Origin: an uncultured Bacilli bacterium
GTDB taxonomy: Bacteria; Bacillota_I; Bacilli_A; RF39; UBA660
NCBI GenBank assembly: GCA_949425635.1
Contig: CASPWD010000005.1
Coordinates: forward strand, 92,552-156,551
Direction of reading: 5' to 3'
DNA length: 64,000 bases
Shown: in pieces, positions 52,110-61,424 of the stretch
Layout of the letters: every line of letters starts with the position of its first letter
Position numbering within the stretch: position 1 is the first letter of the stretch
Made by a program: the position numbers and the translations under genes
The notes under the pieces: model-generated
What the model saw: the letters and a program-made list of their open reading frames with translations, nothing else
Told to the model about the DNA's origin: nothing
Database searches by the model: none

Positions 52110-53111
52110 TTACATAGATGGTGTTCCAAATTCAGTAGTTGATATAGGTAACAATTTTTGCTTATCTAATGTTTTTCTATAAACATCTAACAATTCTTCA
52201 AATATGTCATCATCCATTTCTTTATCGTATAAATCTAATAAAACATACGATAAATTAATTGAATCACTTTTTTTATCTTTATATTCTTCTAGTAAACTTT
52301 GGAATTCTTCACTACTTTCTTTTCCTTCAAATTTCTTGAGCTTCCATAAAGCATCATTGCTTTTATCTAAATACTCAAATATTGTATTTAATCTATATCT
52401 ATTTATATCAGCTATCATTTCTTCATTCGTCTCATACTTCTTACATGAAAAGTCAAATAATTGACCATCCATTATGTAATCAAATAATTCAAAACATGCC
52501 TTGTATTCATCATATACTCGAGATGGAAATAGCCTTTCATCTTTGTATACATAATCTTCTAAATCATATCCAACAGCTTTTAAATCCTCTCTAAACTCTT
52601 GTGACATAAAGATTCTACTACATAAGGATTCTAGAAAACCATCTGACATTCTAAAACCATACATGCCAGTAGTAAGTAATTCTCCTTCTTCATTGTATCT
52701 ACAATTTGTAAAGAATCCTGTTGTTCTTTTAACTAAACTATAAGAACTATTAGCTATGGAACATGGTGCAAATTCTGTCATTACGTGTCCCAATTCATGT
52801 GTTAAGATTGTTATTAGCTTAATATAATTACTATCATTTAAATAACTCATTTTGTGAATTACATTGCATTCTTCATCATATTTTACATCTGTGGTTCCTA
52901 AAATTTTATTTTCGCCAGAAAAATCTACATTATCACTAGATATTTTTTCAAATTCTGATTCGCAGATATTTTGAATAGCTTCTAATGGTAATTTACCTTC
53001 TGTCTCTTTTATATAATGTTTACAAATAATTCTTACTATTTCTTTTATATCCTCTGGAATGTTAGTTGAATTACTTATCATTTCATTAGCTTTGTTTAAT
53101 TTTTCTTCCAT
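52110..53111 (-). CDS. putative zinc metallopeptidase (HELGH)
   Basis: 333 residues. LITILTHELGHVMTEFAPCS holds HExxH at about residue 105, and DGFLESLCSRIF some 60 residues later supplies a candidate third ligand Glu, the gluzincin arrangement. There is no signal peptide or membrane helix, so the enzyme is probably cytoplasmic. The rest is helical and acidic. I do not recognise a named family. Monocistronic with a terminator. Confidence 0.65.
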   Translation of the reverse strand: MEEKLNKANEMISNSTNIPEDIKEIVRIICKHYIKETEGKLPLEAIQNICESEFEKISSDNVDFSGENKILGTTDVKYDEECNVIHKMSYLNDSNYIKLITILTHELGHVMTEFAPCSIANSSYSLVKRTTGFFTNCRYNEEGELLTTGMYGFRMSDGFLESLCSRIFMSQEFREDLKAVGYDLEDYVYKDERLFPSRVYDEYKACFELFDYIMDGQLFDFSCKKYETNEEMIADINRYRLNTIFEYLDKSNDALWKLKKFEGKESSEEFQSLLEEYKDKKSDSINLSYVLLDLYDKEMDDDIFEELLDVYRKTLDKQKLLPISTTEFGTPSM

Positions 53112-53159
53112 GATACTACCTTTGGTGAATACTTATTAAATATATTTACCCTTTCTTTT

Positions 53160-53426
53160 TTAATCATCTAATTCTTCAAAATCATCATCCGATTCCTCTT
53201 CCTCGTCAATGTCATCATCATCTTCGATATCATCGTACTCCTCTAAATCCTCAAACTCATCTTCGTCTTCCTCATCTACATACAATATATCGTCTATATC
53301 AAGATCTAATTCTGTTAAATCTAAATCTTCGTTTTTAAAATCTTCAATAACTTCTCTATTATCTTTATCTATATTATCTAGATTATTTATGGCTGCTAAA
53401 TATTCATAATAATCTTGTACTTTCAC
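53160..53426 (-). CDS. hyper-acidic small protein
   Basis: 88 residues from GTG 53426, with GAGGAAG upstream. The first 30 residues are helical (VQDYYEYLAAINNLDNIDKD) and the last 55 are almost pure Asp/Glu. It resembles the acidic tails of RNA-polymerase delta subunits or histone-like chaperones, but it lacks the HARE domain of RpoE. It lies 15 bases after the polysaccharide deacetylase gene in the same direction. The function is unknown. Confidence 0.6.
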   Translation of the reverse strand: MKVQDYYEYLAAINNLDNIDKDNREVIEDFKNEDLDLTELDLDIDDILYVDEEDEDEFEDLEEYDDIEDDDDIDEEEESDDDFEELDD

Positions 53427-53441
53427 TCTACTTCCTCTTTC

Positions 53442-55214
53442 TTATTTACTAAAACCATAGTAAATTTTCCCTGTTTCTAAAGTAATACCACGATACTTAG
53501 CTAACTCTGAAACTGTAACAATTTGATATCCTCTATCTAATAAGTCTGGTACTAATACTTCTACTGCTTCAGCTGTTGGTTTATAGATAGAATGCATAAG
53601 AATTATTTTACCATCTAGATTACTATACTTATCTATTTCATGTAATGTAAGATCCTTATTTAGATATTTCCAATCTAAGGAATCAACGTTCCAGTTAATT
53701 AATGGTATATCAATAAGTGTTCTTACTTTAGCATTGGCATTCCCATATGGTGGTCTTAATAAAGGTGGATCAATTCCTAAAACTTCATTAAAAGCTTGCT
53801 TACTTAGTTCTATTTCTTTTGCTATTTCTTTATCTGATATAGCATTTAAATTTTTATGAGAATAAGTATGTGTTCCTACTTCACCAAGAGTGGCTTCTCT
53901 TTTAACAACATCAGGATATTTTAGCATTAAGTTACCTAAATCAAAGAATGTTGCTCGAACATTATACTTTTCTAAGGTATCAAGAATCATTGGTGTAGCA
54001 ACTGGATTTGGACCATCGTCAAACGTAAGAGCTACCATTGGTTTAGTTGGATCTATTTGCCCTTGTGGAGTGACATTATCTTTTACCACTCTATTTTTTA
54101 CCATTGTTTTTGAAAGATAAGATGTACTAACATACCCCTCTATATCTTTATATCTTACTTTTGTCCAGCTACCTGTTTGTTCAATTTTCGTTACTTTTTC
54201 GTTTCTTTTTATTTCTGCTAGTAAGTCACTTTTAACACTAGCTTCACTTCTTAAATTGACATTTGTTATTGCATAAAATGTCTCTTCAACAATGTTTTCA
54301 TTACCAGGTTCTGCAGGAATAACTTTATCAACTTTTTTAGTTAGTTTATTACTTTCAATAAAAGCAAGACCATCATTATAAAGGAGAATACTCCAGCCTT
54401 TATCGTTTTCTTTATAAACTTTTACTACTTCATCTTTTTTGATGCTACCAATTATTTCACTGCTTACATTATCCTTATTATATAAAACAGTGTCTCCAAT
54501 TGACATATATTCTTTATTTATAATTGTATATACTGGTTCTTCCGTATCACTTTGTTCGTATTCTGTTATTTTGTTTTCTCTTTTGATAACACTTTCTATT
54601 TCAGATATAGGAATTTCTATGTTATCCACTACTAATTTATCACCCTTAATAAATAATTTAGATTCATCTAATGTATCATTATCTAAATAACTAGTTAAGG
54701 TATCTTTATAACCTTCATTAAATAATTCTTCTTTGTTAATTATTTCTCCTTTATTCACATCAATAATATAAATATGCTCTTTTGTAGTATTATTTAAATC
54801 TAAGGTTTCAATGTTTTCACGTAAAATTAAACTTATAGTATTATCAATACCTATGTAAATTTCATAATCAATAAAGTAGTATGTATTTACTTCTTCAATC
54901 TCAGATAAATATTCAAGCATAGTTTGTTCTTTTATTTCTTCTATTTTAGATGTGATAACTTTATCAACACCTTCTTCTCCAGTTGTTGGATAAGATATTT
55001 TGTAATATATGTTCTTATCTTTATCTTCAATGGAATTTAGGCGACCTACTTGTTTTTTTGTAGTTAAAGTTTCGAAGATAAGATTGTCCATTTTATTTTC
55101 TAATTTTTTCTCTTTAGAAAACAATGAAAATAATAGAAAAATAATTAAACTAAGTGTTAGTAAAACTAAACATATATAAATAATTAATTTTTCTTTTTTT
55201 ACTCCCTCAGTCAT
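53442..55214 (-). CDS. membrane-anchored polysaccharide deacetylase with SH3 domains
   Basis: 590 residues from ATG 55214, after AGGTGAGTTTT. The in-frame GTG at 55223 lies inside that ribosome site. An N-terminal anchor (about residues 9-30) is followed by an RsiV/DUF3298-like segment (about 50-210). Two bacterial SH3-like domains then follow, the second with TNVNLRSEASVKSDLLAEI and GYVSTSYLSK. A NodB domain completes it: TFDDGPNP (metal Asp), THTYSHKNL (His-x3-His), RPPYGN and late ILMHS. It probably removes N-acetyl groups from peptidoglycan outside the membrane. Confidence 0.93.
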   Translation of the reverse strand: MTEGVKKEKLIIYICLVLLTLSLIIFLLFSLFSKEKKLENKMDNLIFETLTTKKQVGRLNSIEDKDKNIYYKISYPTTGEEGVDKVITSKIEEIKEQTMLEYLSEIEEVNTYYFIDYEIYIGIDNTISLILRENIETLDLNNTTKEHIYIIDVNKGEIINKEELFNEGYKDTLTSYLDNDTLDESKLFIKGDKLVVDNIEIPISEIESVIKRENKITEYEQSDTEEPVYTIINKEYMSIGDTVLYNKDNVSSEIIGSIKKDEVVKVYKENDKGWSILLYNDGLAFIESNKLTKKVDKVIPAEPGNENIVEETFYAITNVNLRSEASVKSDLLAEIKRNEKVTKIEQTGSWTKVRYKDIEGYVSTSYLSKTMVKNRVVKDNVTPQGQIDPTKPMVALTFDDGPNPVATPMILDTLEKYNVRATFFDLGNLMLKYPDVVKREATLGEVGTHTYSHKNLNAISDKEIAKEIELSKQAFNEVLGIDPPLLRPPYGNANAKVRTLIDIPLINWNVDSLDWKYLNKDLTLHEIDKYSNLDGKIILMHSIYKPTAEAVEVLVPDLLDRGYQIVTVSELAKYRGITLETGKIYYGFSK

Positions 55215-55279
55215 AAAACTCACCTATCTATATTATAAAACTTTTTTTATTTATTAAACGTTTTTTTATCGTTGACATT

Positions 55280-56419
55280 CTATATTTTTTTAGTCTTTTC
55301 TTGGTCTTGTAACCCATTAAAGATATCATTAAGTAATGGATTATTTAAATCTGTATGTTCTTCACTTAATGTTAAGTTTAAACATTCATCTAGTTCATAT
55401 GGGAATGAGTATAATTCTAAATCTTTTAAATGATACATAACTCTTCTAAATGTTCTAATGAGCTTATTGGTTGCATTATATTGAATTGCATTGTTACGTT
55501 CTTGTAATTCGGTTCTTTTTTCTTCATCACTTATATTATCTGCTGCTATACTCCTTGATAAGTATCTTACTGGTAAATATGGAATAACTTTAATTTTATT
55601 AATTCCTGCACTTTCCAAAAGAGCCATAAAGGCAGTTAATCCTAGAACAAATGATGACGTTACATCAGTAATATTTTCTGGATAGTAATCACTTGTGCCA
55701 TTTTTATACGCTTTAAATTCTTCAGATTCATTTTCCATGACGCCATCTTGTAACTTATATAGTAGTCGATTTATTTTTTTCTTAAATTTTTCTTCGTTTT
55801 GATCAATATTCTTCTTTGGTTCTTTTGGTTTCATTAAACTATAAATGTAACAGGTGTTATCTTCTGTTATACCATAATAAATACTAAGAATTGGACATCT
55901 TAATTCTTTTTCTTCCACTCTATTAACTAAGGTAAAATCTAACCTAGATGCTGTTTCCATAGATATACTATTTTCTCTATTGGTGACTTCCATTTGGCTT
56001 CCTAAGAAAAAATCGCCGATGTTAAATCTTTGGCCATCGTTAAGATAAGTGAAAGTGTCATTTTGCAGAAATTCAATTCTTCTTTTTATAAATGGGATAG
56101 GATTTGTAAACTCTTCTGTTGATGCATTTACAAAAAGATAAGAAATTAAATATTTTATATGACTATGTCCTGTTTGATCTAAGAATGGGATAGCTCTTCT
56201 GTTTTTTTCTAATTCCAATGAAATATATTCTTCTAAAGCATTAAAGAAAGCTTCTTCATTCGTTATTCGAAGTAAGGAAAGATTATTTCCTATAAAAGAT
56301 ACTTTTTCTTTACTATCTTCATATATTATTGTATTAAAACCGATTGGCCATTCTTCACCATCGATGATTATGTTACCTTGACTTGCTTCTTTGATAAGTT
56401 CATAAAATATTTCTTTCAT
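55280..56419 (-). CDS. conserved hypothetical protein
   Basis: 379 residues from ATG 56419 with GGTGATATTT upstream. A GxNTIIYEDSKEKVSFIGNN N-terminal beta part is followed by helical regions. One later hydrophobic stretch, SSFVLGLTAFMALLESAGIN, is the only segment that could enter a membrane, but it is followed by a basic strand (KVIPYLPVRYLSR) that looks buried. No motif or family is recognised. Monocistronic. Confidence 0.65.
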   Translation of the reverse strand: MKEIFYELIKEASQGNIIIDGEEWPIGFNTIIYEDSKEKVSFIGNNLSLLRITNEEAFFNALEEYISLELEKNRRAIPFLDQTGHSHIKYLISYLFVNASTEEFTNPIPFIKRRIEFLQNDTFTYLNDGQRFNIGDFFLGSQMEVTNRENSISMETASRLDFTLVNRVEEKELRCPILSIYYGITEDNTCYIYSLMKPKEPKKNIDQNEEKFKKKINRLLYKLQDGVMENESEEFKAYKNGTSDYYPENITDVTSSFVLGLTAFMALLESAGINKIKVIPYLPVRYLSRSIAADNISDEEKRTELQERNNAIQYNATNKLIRTFRRVMYHLKDLELYSFPYELDECLNLTLSEEHTDLNNPLLNDIFNGLQDQEKTKKI

Positions 56420-56469
56420 AAATATCACCATACTTCTTATAAATTCATTATAACATTTAGAATTTTAAA

Positions 56470-56504
56470 AAAGTATAATAACTATAAAGAAGCTATTATA
56501 CTTT
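56470..56504 (-). terminator. terminator of the GNAT-transglutaminase gene
   Basis: Perfect 11-bp stem AAAGTATAATA / TATTATACTTT followed by TTT on the minus strand. Confidence 0.75.
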
Positions 56505-56526
56505 ACTATAACTTGTTATATTTAAA

Positions 56527-57468
56527 TCACTTTATTTTCATACTTCGACCATTTATACAATGGGATAAGAATTTTATATAATTAATCCCAAATCTTGGTT
56601 TTTCATAAAGATACATTTTTACTTTTTTGAATTCTCCATCTGGAATCGTATTAACAAACTTTTCTAAAACATCATTAAATAATTCCTCTTTAGTATTATA
56701 TATGTGTAATCCTTTATATTTTAGCCAGGCACTTTCAACCCAATAGTACTTTTTGGAATCTTTATAAATTAGGAAAGCGTGTGAAATATCATATGAATCA
56801 CTAGGATAATGAATGAAATATGTTCTTAGATCTACTCCTAATTTAGATACAATTTCTCTTTCAAGTTCAACAATCTCAAAACATGTTCCTATTTTACTTT
56901 CTTGTAATTGTCTTGGGTTCTGAAAGTAGAAAGTTTCTTTAAAGTTCCATTTGAAATCAGCATACAAGTTGCCATCTTTATCACGATATCCTAATTTTAT
57001 TTTGTCTAATTTTTCCTTTACTGTATTATAGACATTATCACATTTTAAAATCATTGTTCGGCCATTTGTAATAGGAATGAAGCCAAGATTTTTGAATAAT
57101 TTTAAAGCTTTCTTATTGTCTTTATATACCCAAATATATAATTCAGGCATTTCACTTTTTAACTTGTTTATGATGCTTGTTCCTATACCATTATTACGAT
57201 ATTCTTTAAATAAATATAGTTCATCTATGATGTATCCTGTTTCATAAGGAAGTGTTAAATATGCACCAGCAATTTTCTTACCAACATAAATTATTTTGTA
57301 TTTTAAGCAAGTCATTTCAACATTTTTTAGAACACTTTTTCTTATTTTATTTTTTTCAGTATATGATAATACCTTGTCCATTTCGTCGTCAATCATAGTG
57401 ACTAGTTTTATACTAGTTAAAATGTCCATGTCTTTATCCTGGGCATTAACTATTTTGTAATCAAACAT
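56527..57468 (-). CDS. GNAT acetyltransferase fused to transglutaminase-like domain
   Basis: 313 residues. Residues 1-145 are a GNAT domain: IAGAYLTLPYETGYIIDELY, then EYRNNGIGTSIINKL as the acetyl-CoA loop, then WVYKDNKKALKLFKNLGF. From about 180 a transglutaminase-like core follows: QESKIGTCFEIVELEREI with a candidate nucleophile Cys, YDISHAFLIYKDSKKYYWVE with His, and the acidic residue of WVESAW. The order of Cys, His and Glu is that of the papain-like fold. The fusion of the two activities in one chain is unusual. Substrates are unknown. It may modify and then hydrolyse or transfer peptide amides. Confidence 0.75.
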   Translation of the reverse strand: MFDYKIVNAQDKDMDILTSIKLVTMIDDEMDKVLSYTEKNKIRKSVLKNVEMTCLKYKIIYVGKKIAGAYLTLPYETGYIIDELYLFKEYRNNGIGTSIINKLKSEMPELYIWVYKDNKKALKLFKNLGFIPITNGRTMILKCDNVYNTVKEKLDKIKLGYRDKDGNLYADFKWNFKETFYFQNPRQLQESKIGTCFEIVELEREIVSKLGVDLRTYFIHYPSDSYDISHAFLIYKDSKKYYWVESAWLKYKGLHIYNTKEELFNDVLEKFVNTIPDGEFKKVKMYLYEKPRFGINYIKFLSHCINGRSMKIK

Positions 57469-57510
57469 TGTATCACCTACTTACGCCACTTATACTATCA
57501 GAAAAAAATA

Positions 57511-57553
57511 AAAAAAGAAAGTATTAATTTATTTATAATTAAGTACCTTCTTT
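57511..57553 (-). terminator. terminator of thyX
   Basis: Long A/T-rich stem AAGAAGGTACTTAAT / ATTAATACTTTCTT (one bulge, one wobble) followed by TTTTTTT. Confidence 0.65.
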
Positions 57554-57569
57554 TTAAGTAATATTTATA

Positions 57570-59000
57570 TTAGTTGTCCTTTTTCTTTGTTTTTATAACT
57601 ACTCCTCTATTTTTGCAACTATCTTTACCTTCATTACAGTAACCAAATACTTTACATGTAGGTCCTAAACCTTCGCCAATTAATGGGGCAACTTTTGAAG
57701 CTTCTTCAACCATTTTATTAGCAATATCTCTAATTTCCCATTGAGCCTTGGTACAGCATCTCATTCTACTAATCCATTCTAAGGTACGACCATTCATAGT
57801 AGTAGTAATGTTGCATGCATTTCCAGATAATAAGAAATAAACTAAGTCTTCTGGTCTTACACCTTCTTGAATGAATGATTCTTGCATTAATTTATTATTA
57901 GCAAAAATTTCATCGTATTCTTCTTTATGTGCTTTTGCTACAGTTGCAGGAGTTACATAGTTTCCTAATTCCATTCTTGTAAATTCTGGAACCATTAAAG
58001 AATGCATTCTATGTCTAGTTATATGAGTAAGGACAGCAAGTGATATTGGTATTTGATATGAGAATGAAACTTGTTCAAGTTCTCTTTGTTGTTTACTATT
58101 AATGATTGCTTGCATGATTCTTCTTTTTATATCTTCATTATGTCTTAGTTCAAATAATACTTCTTCAGCTTGTTCATAAGTGTATTGATATCTTGCCATT
58201 AATGTACTAACAAGAACTTTCCAATCTGCATTTTCAGTATAAAATGTCATTTCTACTTCATCAAGTAGTTTTACTTGTTGTGGAAACTCTATTTCTGTAA
58301 CTAAATTATCTAAGAAAGCAAGTTTATCATCATAATATTTTTTATCAGATTCTTTATCTAAAGCACGTGATAAATATGGAACATAATCCTTTATCATTGT
58401 AGCTAGTTTCTCTCCTAGCTCACGTACTTCTGTTATTTGTGAAATTTTACCATAAAGCATATCACTTGTCATATTTAGTAATTCGTTCGCATCACAACCC
58501 ATTATAATGTTGCTATGATAACAATATGGTAAGATATAACGACAATCTTCTACTGGAATTTCTTCGTCAACAAGTTCACCATATTTGTTAAATAGTGATT
58601 GCATATAAGCTCTATATTCATTTTGCAATTTTGCATTATTTGGTAAGACATTTCCATCTTTATCTTTGAAATCTGGAACATAAAAGCCAACATTTCTAAA
58701 GTCAACATTTCTTCTTGATTTAATTGTAAATGATGTTAAACGATATCCGATTATAATTTGTTCTATTATTGGAGTAACATCTTCTAAAGCAAACACTAAA
58801 TAGTCATGTTCTGATATAGATTTATGACCATATCCAACAATTGCTCTAGCAAGTTTTAAATTTGACTCATAATCATTGTGTGTTTCTAAAACTTGTGTTA
58901 CTGTTCCATCTGCACGTGATAAATTTCCAGCAGATGCAACTATTTGTAATCTTTTTTCTATTTCTTCTTTGGTATTGTTACCAAGCATTACTACTTTCAT
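57570..59000 (-). CDS. thyX: FAD-dependent thymidylate synthase, double-length form
   Basis: 476 residues, twice the usual 220-250. Two ThyX-like repeats can be seen. The first (about 40-230) contains GHKSISEHDYLVFALEDV and a degenerate signature GYRLTSFTIKSRRN. The second (about 250-470) contains ITRHRMHSLMVPEF, the functional RHR-like signature, and a final LEWISRMRCCTKAQWEIRDI. The C-terminus carries a Cys-rich tail (CKVFGYCNEGKDSCKNRG) that could bind metal. It makes dTMP from dUMP with methylene-tetrahydrofolate and flavin. Promoter TATACT near 59050. Divergent from femAB. Confidence 0.88.
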   Translation of the reverse strand: MKVVMLGNNTKEEIEKRLQIVASAGNLSRADGTVTQVLETHNDYESNLKLARAIVGYGHKSISEHDYLVFALEDVTPIIEQIIIGYRLTSFTIKSRRNVDFRNVGFYVPDFKDKDGNVLPNNAKLQNEYRAYMQSLFNKYGELVDEEIPVEDCRYILPYCYHSNIIMGCDANELLNMTSDMLYGKISQITEVRELGEKLATMIKDYVPYLSRALDKESDKKYYDDKLAFLDNLVTEIEFPQQVKLLDEVEMTFYTENADWKVLVSTLMARYQYTYEQAEEVLFELRHNEDIKRRIMQAIINSKQQRELEQVSFSYQIPISLAVLTHITRHRMHSLMVPEFTRMELGNYVTPATVAKAHKEEYDEIFANNKLMQESFIQEGVRPEDLVYFLLSGNACNITTTMNGRTLEWISRMRCCTKAQWEIRDIANKMVEEASKVAPLIGEGLGPTCKVFGYCNEGKDSCKNRGVVIKTKKKDN

Positions 59001-59207
59001 TAAAATTCTCTCCTTTTACCATTTTGTCTCTACGTTTTTAAGTATACTATATATTATTTTAAAATGAAAGTGTATTTTTTACACTTTGGTATCATTCTTT
59101 TTTATAACCCTATCAGATAGATGTATAATGATTTTTATTGACAGAAAATTTAATTAGGAAACATAAATTTTTAAAGATATGGTATACTTTAAATGGGAAG
59201 TGATGAA
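59001..59207. promoter_or_regulatory. divergent promoter region of thyX and femAB
   Basis: A perfect hairpin AAAGTGTA...TACACTTT (59067-59087) lies between the two promoters. Plus strand: extended -10 TGGTATACT (59181-59188) before femAB and a second candidate TGTATAAT near 59119-59126. Minus strand: TATACT near 59045 for thyX. The palindrome may be an operator. Confidence 0.5.
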
Positions 59208-60416
59208 ATGAAATTTATCAAAGACTTAAGTGAGAAAGAATATAATGATTTTTTTAAGAGAACTCCTAATAATCACTTTATGCAAAGTTATGGTTGGGGG
59301 CAAGCTTGTTTAAAAAATAGAGGACAAATTCCTTGCTATGTAGGACTTAAAAATGATAAAGGCAAATTAGTAGCAGCAGCTCTACTTTTAAAGAAGAAAA
59401 CCCCACTAAATATGTGCTATTTTTATTCTCCAAGAGGTTTTACAATGGACTTCTCTGATAAAGAAGTATTAACTGAATTTACAAAACAGTTGAAAGAATA
59501 TTTAAAAGAAGAAAATGCTATATATCTTAAATTGGATCCACCTATTATGTATCAAGAAATTGATATGGAAGCTAAAAAAATTGAAGGTGGAAAGAACAAT
59601 TATGATATTTTTAATAATTTTATAGAATTAGGTTATAAACATCAAGGCTTTAATAAGTTATATGAAGGGAATCAACCACGTTACACTTTCCGTACTTATT
59701 ATGATAAATATAATAGTTTTGACGAAGTAGAAAAAACTTTTTCAAAGTCATTTGCAAGACCGGTTAAGAGAAGCTATAATTATGACTTAGAAGTTTATCA
59801 AGCTGATGAAGTTAAGACCTTTCATGATTTAATTAAGATTATTTCTAGTAAAGACGGATTTCATGAGTATAGTTATGATTATTATAAAAATGTTTATGAA
59901 GAATTAAGTAAACAAGGTTTTGTAAAAGTTTACAATGTTAAAATAAATCCTCAACATTTGATTGACAAATTTAGTAAAGAACTAGAAATGGAAAAGAAGG
60001 AAGAACGTAAAGTAAAAATTCAAAAAGATATTGATTACTTTAAAGATATTCTTAAAATACATGAAGGGGAGTATACATGTGCTTCACTAATATGTACATA
60101 TTCTGAAACAGGAGCTTGGTCTCTTTACATTGGTAACGATGATGTTGCGACATATACTGGTACTGTTAATAGATTATATTATGAATTTATGAAGGATGCT
60201 TATAATGATGGATATTTGTATGCTGACCTTTTTGGTGTTGTAGGTGATCCTCATACTGAGTATAAAAATTTAGCGGGTATTTATGAATATAAAAGAAAAA
60301 TTGGTGGTGATTATATCGAATTTATTGGAGAATTTGATTTAATCAATAAACCATTTTGGTATAAGGTATTACCTATGCTTTTAAAAGTATATCGTACAAT
60401 AAGGAAAGGAAAATAG
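59208..60416 (+). CDS. FemAB-family peptidyltransferase (peptidoglycan bridge)
   Basis: 402 residues from ATG 59208, which has GGAAGTG upstream. The ATG at 59193 is at the predicted transcription start and is rejected. FemX/A/B marks: NHFMQSYGWGQACLKNRG at the start, VAAALLLKKKTPL, CYFYSPRGFTMDF, a coiled-coil insertion (about 255-285), and a C-terminal YYEFMKDAYNDGYLYADLFGV then GGDYIEFIGEFDL. It adds amino acids from aminoacyl-tRNA to the lipid II stem peptide. Plus-strand operon with the ArsC-like gene. Confidence 0.92.
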   Translation: MKFIKDLSEKEYNDFFKRTPNNHFMQSYGWGQACLKNRGQIPCYVGLKNDKGKLVAAALLLKKKTPLNMCYFYSPRGFTMDFSDKEVLTEFTKQLKEYLKEENAIYLKLDPPIMYQEIDMEAKKIEGGKNNYDIFNNFIELGYKHQGFNKLYEGNQPRYTFRTYYDKYNSFDEVEKTFSKSFARPVKRSYNYDLEVYQADEVKTFHDLIKIISSKDGFHEYSYDYYKNVYEELSKQGFVKVYNVKINPQHLIDKFSKELEMEKKEERKVKIQKDIDYFKDILKIHEGEYTCASLICTYSETGAWSLYIGNDDVATYTGTVNRLYYEFMKDAYNDGYLYADLFGVVGDPHTEYKNLAGIYEYKRKIGGDYIEFIGEFDLINKPFWYKVLPMLLKVYRTIRKGK

Positions 60417-60417
60417 T

Positions 60418-60768
60418 ATGTTATTTATATATTATCCAAAGTGTTCAACTTGCTTGAAAGCAAAAAAGTTTTTAGATGACAATAATGTTAGTTATGATGA
60501 GCAAGACATAAAAAATAATCCACCAACATTTGGTGAATTAAAAGAATATTTTACAAAAAGTGGATTACCAGTTAAGAGGTTTGTCAATACTAGTGGTCTT
60601 TTATATAAAGAAATGAAGTTAAAAGATAAGTTACCTAATATGAGTGATGAAGAGGTTTTAAAGTTAATTAGTACTAATGGAATGCTAATTAAAAGACCTC
60701 TGTTAATAAGTGATAATTTTGTTCTAACTGGATTTAAAGAAGCTGAATACAAAAGTGCTATAGAGTAA
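60418..60768 (+). CDS. ArsC/Spx-family thioredoxin-fold protein
   Basis: 116 residues, one base after the FemAB stop. CSTC (CxxC) at residues 9-12, SYDEQDIKNNPPTFGEL and a late LIKRPLLISDNFVLTGFKE are typical of the ArsC/YffB/Spx fold. A Spx-type anti-alpha role is possible but the 116-residue length and KRP-type Arg motif fit a reductase-like member equally well. Translational coupling with femAB is likely. A strong bidirectional terminator follows. Confidence 0.88.
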   Translation: MLFIYYPKCSTCLKAKKFLDDNNVSYDEQDIKNNPPTFGELKEYFTKSGLPVKRFVNTSGLLYKEMKLKDKLPNMSDEEVLKLISTNGMLIKRPLLISDNFVLTGFKEAEYKSAIE

Positions 60769-60787
60769 AATCTATAGCACTTTTTTT
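60752..60787. terminator. bidirectional terminator between convergent genes
   Basis: Perfect 13-bp stem AAAGTGCTATAGA / TCTATAGCACTTT with a 6-base loop and T7 on the plus strand, A4 on the other side. Confidence 0.9.
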
Positions 60788-61424
60788 AATTATTAAGTTC
60801 AATATATTTAATATCAGTTACAGTCATTCCATCAAAAGTTACTTTGTAAACAGCTGGTGCTGTCCAATGTCCATCGACAATTGTTTCGTCTTTGTAAGTT
60901 AATATAATCTCATCATCGTAGTTTTTACCGATTTCACACCATGCACTTAATAAGCATGTTAAAGCAGTACTATGCGAAATAACTGCTACCCTATTTTCTG
61001 TTTCAAACATTAAGATATTTTTCATAACTTCAATCATTCTTTTTTTTGTCTGATTTAAAGATTCTCCATTTGGAAGTTTATAGTCAAAATCCTTAGCTTG
61101 CATACGATGAAATTCTTTACTATCAATATTTTCAAAGTTGCCTATTTGTCTTTCATTTAAGCGCTCGTCGATATTTATAATCGTATTATTCTCTTGAGCG
61201 ATATATTTAGCTGTTTCTAATGAGCGAACATAATTAGATGAATAAACAGCATCTATGTTTTGTAATTCCTCTAATTGGCTCATACTTTTAGCTTTGGCTT
61301 CACCGCTTACAGAAAGAAAAGCTTTTTCATTTGAGGTTTGAAAGTCGTCACTCATACTAATATTTTTTATATTACTCTTTGGTGTAACTTCAGAATGTCT
61401 TATTAAATATACTACTGTTTCCAC
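60786..61424 (-). CDS. histidine phosphatase superfamily protein
   Basis: 212 residues. YLIRHSEVTP holds the catalytic RH (RHS instead of the more common RHG). VYSSNYVRSLETAKYIAQE supplies the second Arg, and RVAVISHSTAL the late His. ERQIGNFENI is a typical phosphate-pocket segment. It could be a phosphoglycerate-mutase-like phosphatase of unknown substrate. It overlaps the following membrane gene start by one base and converges on the ArsC-like gene. Confidence 0.92.
   Translation of the reverse strand: METVVYLIRHSEVTPKSNIKNISMSDDFQTSNEKAFLSVSGEAKAKSMSQLEELQNIDAVYSSNYVRSLETAKYIAQENNTIINIDERLNERQIGNFENIDSKEFHRMQAKDFDYKLPNGESLNQTKKRMIEVMKNILMFETENRVAVISHSTALTCLLSAWCEIGKNYDDEIILTYKDETIVDGHWTAPAVYKVTFDGMTVTDIKYIELNN

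Noticed and set aside
53209..53409. Plus-strand Ser-rich open frame opposite the acidic protein
   Set aside because: It is the complement of Asp/Glu codons and has no ribosome site. It is a shadow of the minus-strand gene.
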